Assembly: GCA_026120185.1 (NCBI GenBank)
Contig: JANUWF010001113.1
Coordinates: 1 to 64,000 of the forward strand
Reading direction: 5' to 3'
From: Voacanga thouarsii
Lineage: Eukaryota; Streptophyta; Magnoliopsida; Gentianales; Apocynaceae
DNA: 64,000 bases
Each line of letters opens with the position of its first letter. Position 1 is the stretch's first letter. The notes beneath the pieces were generated by a model, which was not told the origin of the DNA, made no database searches, and saw nothing but the letters and a program-made list of their open reading frames with translations. The position numbers and the translations under genes were made by a program. This document shows positions 58,024-64,000 of the stretch, in pieces.

Positions 58024-60282
58024 ACCTCTTGCGAATCTTAGTTTTCCTTTTGAATTCTTTTCTCTAGATTTCTTCATGCTTTGGCGGAAAAACCCAAGCC
58101 ATCCTAGTGAATTTCAGTGCCATCATCTAAGGAGATAAGTCTCCATATTTATCTCCTAAATTCAAGAATTTTTTATGAGGATAAAGTTTAATTTTATTTC
58201 TAGCTTTTATTCTTTGATTTTCGACAATCCTAGTTAGAATAATTAGATTCCAGCTTGGTTTTAATGTATCAGATTTTGTAATTGATAGTTGGAACTAAAT
58301 TGTTATTTTTCTAGTTAGATACCTTGTTGATTTTGAACATAGAACCCTAGCTAAAAATCTAGAAACTTTTCCAGCTTAGTGCCGCCACCTTTGAAGGTGT
58401 TTTGGCTCAAAACAAACTCTTTCAATACTAGGAAATCTTATCCTAAATTCTTTAGCAAATCAGATTTTATTTCAATCCTAAATCAACTAGGTTTTACTCT
58501 CTCTTTTTCCTACAGAATTTCAGCAACCTTGTGCATGCACAAGCTGCACGAAATTCCTGCACTCCTAAGTGCAATCAAACTCTTCAAACCCTAGCTCAAA
58601 TCACCTAGAACACCCCTCACCAAATCAGATTACTGTGGTGACACAAAATTAGATTTTATCCACCAAAAATTTCAGAATTTTGGCCAACTTCAAACCAAGA
58701 TTTTCGGCAGCTTCAAACCAGAATTTTCTGCCGGCTTTGCTTAATGCAATGACAAAAAATTCTACACTCCATCCACCACTAAAACTCCCTATTGAATTGG
58801 CCAATTTCAATGCCTAAAGAACACATTATTTCCTCTCTGAATTGCTGATAGATTAGCAACCAAAACAGCCTGAATTTTCCCTCTTTTGTTCAGAAATTTT
58901 TTGCACAAAAACCACTGCATGTGCACAGGATTTTCGATGACCAAAGGCTATGCAAACTCTTCCTTGATTAGCCAAAAAGACTTGAACACACACATCCTTT
59001 TTCTTGAGTAATATTTCGGCTAGCATAAGAGAACAATTCTAGATTATTTTCTCCTCTTAAACCTTCCCAATTTCAGCAGCAAAAAGGGGTACAGCAAGCT
59101 GCAATTTTCGCCCTTACTGTCTAAGAAACCTAAAGCCATTAGGAGTCCTTCTTAGCACAACCATCTAACCCTAAATCGAACTTCTCTAACCCTAAATCAC
59201 AATAGCCGACCACTCCCTCCTTCCTACACGAAAATTCCAGCAAGAACTCTTCTACAATTTTCAAAAAGCCCAAGAGCAATTCCTAGCAAAAAAATCGATC
59301 ACACCCTAAGGTAAGCAAAAATCATCTCAACCTCTTGAATCCTTTCTTCCGTCAATTCTTCTCTTTTCTTTCCCATGAATCATGCCACCTAAAGGCTGAT
59401 TTCATCCTCTTTAGCTACCTTCGGACAAAAGAAAGGAAAGAAGGAAGCTTTTCTCTTCTTCTCAAACAAACTCGAGACGATCACCATAGGAGCATCGAGA
59501 TCTTGATAACCCAGTTATTTCAAGGTAAGGGAATTCTTACCCTTGATGTTGAAGTTAAGGTCTAATGAGATTGATGAGGTCTATGGAAGTATGATAGCAT
59601 GATATATGTGCTTGGTGGGGATAGATGAATATTTTGAGTCGAGTAATTAATTAAGCATATTCGATGGATAGTAATGCCATAGTTTATTGTGATAATGACG
59701 GATGTGAATTATGATGGTCAAGTCAAGACCTTTTTGATATATTAATCATGTCTTGATGGATGTAGGGTCATAGTGTATGAACTTTGAGAAGTAGATAATT
59801 TATTTGGAGGTAGATAAGGGATTGTGAATTGTTATGGGAATAAATGAGTTTAATGCATATTTGAATCGATTGAGTCCCTGATCATGTTATTATGTGATTC
59901 TAGATCAGGAAGGCATTTGAAAGAAGCAAGCTGTGATTTTATTTTGTTTATCTAAGGCATATCAAATAAGTCCCTACATAAACTCGTTTGGTAAATGTTG
60001 TGATGGCAAGTCTATGTGGTAAAGCTTTGTGAAGCTATTGTTAAACTATATTTGCTTGGGTTGTAAACGTGAATATTTACTCTTTTACTGATTTTGTCAA
60101 ACTAACGATTTTATCAAGAACACTATTCTTTCTCCTAAATTTTTAGAAAACACTTCTAAAGAAAACCACGTTTTACAAAGCCAAGATATGGAAATATTTT
60201 GAATCAGGAATTGACGGATATGTTCGTTGAATACTCAATAAGGGTAGGCTAACAATACTAGTCTTGGAGGGCTTGAGTAAGT

Positions 60283-60309
60283 CTTCTGGCAGGAGGCCAC
60301 CTCCAGAAG
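60283..60309 (+). promoter_or_regulatory. Conserved 27-nt stem (LTR family B)
   Basis: Arms CTTCTGG and CCAGAAG, bulged C, inner AGGAGG/CCACCT with one A-A mismatch. Confidence 0.78.
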
Positions 60310-61114
60310 ATAAGCTCGGCTTGAAAAGGCGACAGTGTTGGTTGGTTAGGCCGGTCTGAGCCAGCATTTGTACCTGCTAAGGTATTATTTATTTTTTCGG
60401 AATAGACACCCGGATGGTTTTGTTGGGTGTAGAGAAAGAGGAGTATCTCACCCGGTGGGCTATACACTCACCTTGATCAGAATGCCCAACGTGTGGTAAT
60501 CTGGTCCAGGCATAGTGCACAAAGTGTGGTGCCTTGTCCTCATGGAGCCCAACGTGTGGTGACATGACTGTTTATTCGAGTGGATGATTTATTTTGTATG
60601 AAGTGTGACAATGAGAAAAATCCACTCCTTGCAAAGAGAAAATTATTTATGACTTGCCGAATATTTCTACAAATGTTTTTCACTATGCATAGACGAACTG
60701 TTCAAAGTACCATGTACACACACAGGACTTACTGAGATTTAATCTCATACTGTTTTATATCATGTTTTCAGGAGATAGATTATGCTAAGCAAGCGGGGCA
60801 TGTGATAGTTGAAGCTTTTGTTATTTCTTTCCATTGTGTCCTAGGAGACAATTGTTGGTTCAAGTTTCTGATCGGATATTTGTTTTTGTTTAGTTTTGCT
60901 CGTGTTTGAGCCGATGTAATAAGAGTTTCCGTTATTTATCTAAACTTGATTTCTTTGGTTGTCTTTACATTTTTATACCTCGTATTAAAGACCCCTTGTC
61001 CTCCGGGACGGGCGACATCCCCGCCCTTTTTGGGTACGTAGTAGTGGGGTGTTACATAACAAGTATAGAACCATGCTTTATCAACCAAAACAGAGACATG
61101 TACTAAAATAGATC

Positions 61115-61561
61115 TTAGATGAAATCATATACAAATATTTGAAGGGAAAGACACATAACAAAAACAAAAATAAAAAACAAAGACACAAACTCTTTCCACT
61201 CAACATGCTTCCTCATCAAACCTTTGGAAAATAAATTAATGCCCAATTGAGAAAGTAGGAATGACCAATGTAAAGAGAATGAAGATTTTTGAAAAAGGTC
61301 ATGTTCAGGAAAAGAACTTTTCTCAGCAAAGCACAAAACATAAACCTCATTCTCTAACATGTTTTTAGACTCACAAAGGTTTTGTTCAATATAAGAATGC
61401 ACATAGTATCTAAAGAATGCATCAGACTTGAAATCACCGTTTAACCCTTCAAAAGATTTGTCACAATAAAAACTCCCCTTAAAAATTAGCAATTGAGTTA
61501 TTAAAGATGGGATCAAGAAATCATTACTTTTCACCACATCTACAAATACTAAGTAACTTCC
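61115..61561 (-). pseudogene. Unrecognised Athila-3 internal frame with hydrophobic end
   Basis: An open frame of about 148 codons without an ATG near its start; it follows a stop just upstream. Text includes YLVFVDVVKSNDFLIPSLI, then FKGSFYCDKSFEGLNGDFKS, DAFFRYYVHSYIEQNLCE and LQIFVYDF at the end. The last 25 or so residues (EFVSLFFIFVFVMCLS and following) are strongly hydrophobic and could span a membrane. I do not recognise the family. It lies in the middle of a retroelement interior, downstream of the frame at 61788-62066 and possibly once joined to it, since only about 230 bp with stops separate them. It could also be the worn C-terminus of an env-position or gag-like protein. Confidence 0.4.
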
Positions 61562-61787
61562 CTAAAATTGGAGTGAATGGTAGAATTTGTCAAAATCCTT
61601 CAAGGAGTTCTTATGATATAGCATTGAAAGATCTAACTCCTTGGGGGCATGTTAAACTCCGTACATTATAATTGGGACCATTGTTCTCCAGGAATTGAGA
61701 GGAACCTAAGGAATCATGTGACAAAGAAAGATTAGAATTATTAGCACATAGAGGAGAGCCGAATACCTCCCTTTCCACATTGGCCAA

Positions 61788-62066
61788 TTATTCTTCATAT
61801 CCTCTCTTCTTTCCTTGGGGATTCTCTTGTTCAAATGTATAGGCCTTTATGGCATCTTCAACCAACTTGGCTAGTTGTGTTTTTTCAGAGCTCATTCGTC
61901 GGGATGCTTCTTTGTACCCCCTAATAGACATGGTTGTATTAGCAATAAAAGATTGGATTGAAGCTTCAAGTGATGTCTCACTAAAAGCAGCAATGGGAGC
62001 TTACAACCTTGCTAACATATCATCGTTATAACTCATTTGACATTGTACCGATGAATAATTGTCCAT
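61788..62066 (-). pseudogene. Unrecognised Athila-3 first internal frame
   Basis: Starts at ATG 62066, about 205 nt after the primer-binding site: MDNYSSVQCQMSYNDDMLAR, one in-frame stop at codon 22, then SETSLEASIQSFIANTTMSI, YKEASRRMSSEKTQLAKLVE and PQGKKRGYEE, ending at 61788. It is polar and probably helical. It shows no gag capsid motif, zinc knuckle or enzyme motif. Its position right after the leader is where gag would start. It might be a reduced gag-type or adaptor protein of a non-autonomous element, but that is inference. Confidence 0.4.
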
Positions 62067-62271
62067 GATGATGTTTTGAATCTCACACTCAAAGAAAAAT
62101 GAAAATCAAATTGAAAATAAAAATAAAAAAAACAAAAATAATGGAAAATAAAGAAAAGAAAAATACACAAATTAGAAATATTCACAAACTACCTCAACAC
62201 AAAAGTTAGTGATATCTACAAATACAACAAAGGCTAAATCAACAAGAATCAAGTGTTTCCGATAGTGCCCA

Positions 62272-62289
62272 TCCCTGACAACGGCGCCA
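62272..62289 (-). other. Primer-binding site of Athila-3
   Basis: Minus strand TGGCGCCGTTGTCAGGGA, the tRNA-Asp type typical of Athila/Tat elements, 6 nt from the LTR. Confidence 0.92.
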
Positions 62290-62295
62290 AAAATT

Positions 62296-63700
62296 TGATG
62301 CATGTTTTTTAGCATAGAAAATATTACCAACAAATTATACAATTAATCAAGTTTTAATTAAAATGCCAACCACTAAAACCACACATACAGGCAAGTATAC
62401 CCATCATATAGTATAGGCACTAGTAAATATTGAATCTACGAGAACTTAGGCTCCCACCTTACTTTACCCAAATCTTTATTATTTAGCCAATAAAATAAGA
62501 GGAGAATAACAAGGAAAATAACTAAAGATAAAAATAGATATAACTCAAGGACGCAAATTCATGCAACTAGATAATTATCTTGGAAACATAATATTGAATC
62601 AATTAGCATTCATTACAATCAATTGTTATCTTGGCATCATGAAGGCATTTAAGTAAAATACAATTGTTTCCCAAGTCATGAACTTACCTATGTAGACTCC
62701 ACTTTTTTTCCCAATCCATAAAATCACTATCCCTTGATTAATTTAGCAAATATTCCAATCAAACCAAAGCAATGAAAAGATGTACTAAACTCATATCTTA
62801 TAAACATGAAATTAGCCAATGACCCTATGTTCTAGGTGAAATCATCCAATCTTTGATCACTTTAATTCTTTAATCTTAACTTCATTTCCCAAGTCCATTA
62901 AGATCTAACAAATATGAAATCAATGCAATGAACCTCTAACATCTTTTCTCATGTCAATTAGACGAAAACACATTAATAACTATTGATAGCAAATAATCAA
63001 ATACCAAGGACAACAATAGATTGATTAAAAATTCCAATTAACTCAAAATCATAATCTCCAAAATAATATCCAATTACAATCCAAACATTAAGTACATCAT
63101 TGTTCTAAAAAAATAAACAAAGGATAAAAGATAGAACTCATAGACAAGCGATTCTTCTTCTCTTGAAAACCTCATTTGAGTGGTGATTTTGTCTTTGAAT
63201 AATAAGTAGCTAGCTTGGATTCTTCAAATTACACATTTGTCTTATGTTTTTCTTGTTTAAATAGGCTTCTAAGAGAGTGAATTCATTCCATAAGAGTTAT
63301 GGGCAAAGTAGAGAGTGAAAAATACCCAAACTCTTAGAAAATTACCAAATCCGCGCTAGATTGGAAAGCTTGCCGACATTGGCCAGAATGGAGTGGGCGC
63401 CGGCTTGGAGGGTCACTGCCCATGCACGACTCTAGTCGGAACAGTCGTGCTATATTTTCTTGCTAACAAAATCCCTCGTTCCAGATCTAGAGCTGCGCCG
63501 ACTTCATGGGTCATGGCTGGTGCCCGTGTACTGATGGCGACAGTTTTGTCATTTTTTCATCGTTTTTTGCAATAAAATTTCTAAACGCCTTTCCAAGGAT
63601 ATAATATCAAATATGAAGGTATATGCCTAGGTATTACAATAAATGTATCACAAACACCCTCAAATAAGTAGGAAAATATAGATGAATTTTATCCCTATCA
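62296..63700 (-). repeat. 5' LTR of Athila-3 (1405 bp)
   Basis: Minus strand TGATAGGGATAAA to ATGCATCA. TATA candidate CCTATTTAAA near 63260. A GCCGGCTTGGAGG patch lies near 63405. The ATATC duplication follows at 63701. Confidence 0.92.
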
Positions 63701-63705
63701 ATATC

Positions 63706-64000
63706 TTACCCCATTAAATCTCTATGACAAGGTTAATACTCTTTCAGAGATTTTCCATATATTAATTTTATTCAAGTTAAAAGCTTAATGATTTCAAATA
63801 GATTTCTATTAAAACTATCTTCAGACTTTGGTTTCTAGTTTTGTGATAAAAATGATAAAACTGTTTTAAATAAAAATAATTAAATTGGTTTCCATTAACT
63901 TACAAAATATCTAAATCGATTTATTATCTATGTCAAGGATACAAAACCTTTAAAAGAATAATTAAGGAATAATTTTGTTCCAAGCTAATAAACATAATTA
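63706..64000. other. Unassigned flank to the right of Athila-3
   Basis: AT-rich, no frame or repeat recognised. The older continuation of 48749-49385. Confidence 0.5.

Larger units (their letters stand above)
57711..61056 (+). repeat. Solo family-B gypsy LTR, complete, TSD TAACA (3346 bp)
   Basis: Begins TGTAATACCCCGCCC and ends AGTGGGGTGTTACA, with perfect TAACA at 57706-57710 and 61057-61061. Landmarks: tRNA-like module 57976-58023, palindrome-like TTGAATACTCAA near 60228, stem 60283-60309, three-motif array 60486-60560. No gene supported. Confidence 0.95.
49386..63700 (-). mobile_element. Athila-3: pol-less Athila-like element, TSD ATATC
   Basis: 5' LTR 62296-63700, primer-binding site 62272-62289, short interior, polypurine tract 50803-50818, 3' LTR 49386-50802, with ATATC at 49381-49385 and 63701-63705. 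Two solo LTRs (51663-56023 and 57711-61056) plus their duplications account for about 7.7 kb. The element itself is about 6.6 kb, with an interior of about 3.8 kb. No gag capsid, zinc knuckle, protease, RT or integrase can be read. The LTRs differ at about 11% of the first 300 bp by eye, mostly transitions. Confidence 0.9.

Noticed and set aside
60482..60562. CRISPR-like array of short repeats
   Set aside because: Only three degenerate 10-12-nt motifs with related spacers, inside a plant LTR; no cas genes.
1..64000. A host protein-coding gene or rRNA gene
   Set aside because: No frame with host-gene motifs, no exon-like series and no rRNA text. Every recognised protein block belongs to gag, protease, RT, RNase H, integrase or the Athila third ORF.

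Overview
The window looks like plant nuclear DNA, probably pericentromeric or other gene-poor chromatin of a flowering plant with a repeat-rich genome. The evidence is the content itself. It is an AT-rich nest of LTR retrotransposons with plant-type primer-binding sites (initiator-Met type TGGTATCAGAGC for Ty1/copia, tRNA-Asp type TGGCGCC... for Athila-like Ty3/gypsy), microsatellites, and no recognisable host gene. I cannot name the species. Every protein-like stretch I can identify belongs to a retroelement, and all long coding regions are broken by stops or frameshifts.

Layout. 1-2609 is the 5' end of a minus-strand copia element running off the left edge. It sits in a fragment of a gypsy LTR ('family A', to 2893), which in turn interrupts a plus-strand copia relic (2894-5397). 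5464-10930 is a decayed minus-strand chromovirus-like gypsy element (gag/protease, RT, RNase H, integrase) carrying a solo copia LTR (8169-9982). 10931 to about 33780 is a minus-strand Athila-like element ('Athila-1'): 3' LTR, 3' UTR, an ORF in the env-like position, and gag, but no pol. It is split by a nearly complete copia element (15873-24271, TSD TATTC) and by a solo family-A LTR (25389-32778, TSD GTTGT), which itself contains a solo family-B LTR (29156-32421, TSD AGCCT). 34609-47195 is a plus-strand Athila element ('Athila-2', TSD GTTTC) with broken protease-RT-RNase H-integrase but no recognisable gag core. It was inserted into another family-B LTR (33783-34608 plus 47201-48748), and its own 3' LTR was hit by a family-A LTR (42349-46528). 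49386-63700 is a minus-strand, pol-less Athila-like element ('Athila-3', TSD ATATC), split by a solo family-A LTR (51663-56023, TSD CTCGA) and a solo family-B LTR (57711-61056, TSD TAACA).

How the parts relate. Athila-1 keeps gag and the env-position ORF but not pol. Athila-2 keeps pol but not gag. Athila-3 has LTRs, PBS, PPT and two unrecognised short frames. This suggests a mixed autonomous/non-autonomous community, although later deletion is an equally simple reading for Athila-1 and Athila-2. The family A and B LTRs are very long (about 3.3-4.4 kb) and mostly solo, so LTR-LTR recombination has been frequent here.

The most interesting signals lie inside the A/B LTRs. One is a 27-nt stem whose outer 7-bp arms differ between copies at four positions, yet every pair is preserved. 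Another is a 12-bp palindrome about 50 nt upstream of it. Downstream are three copies of an (A)ACGTGTGG/AAAGTGTGG motif. Near the LTR start is a tRNA-like box A/box B module. All coordinates and comparisons were made by eye, and ends not supported by a TSD are approximate.
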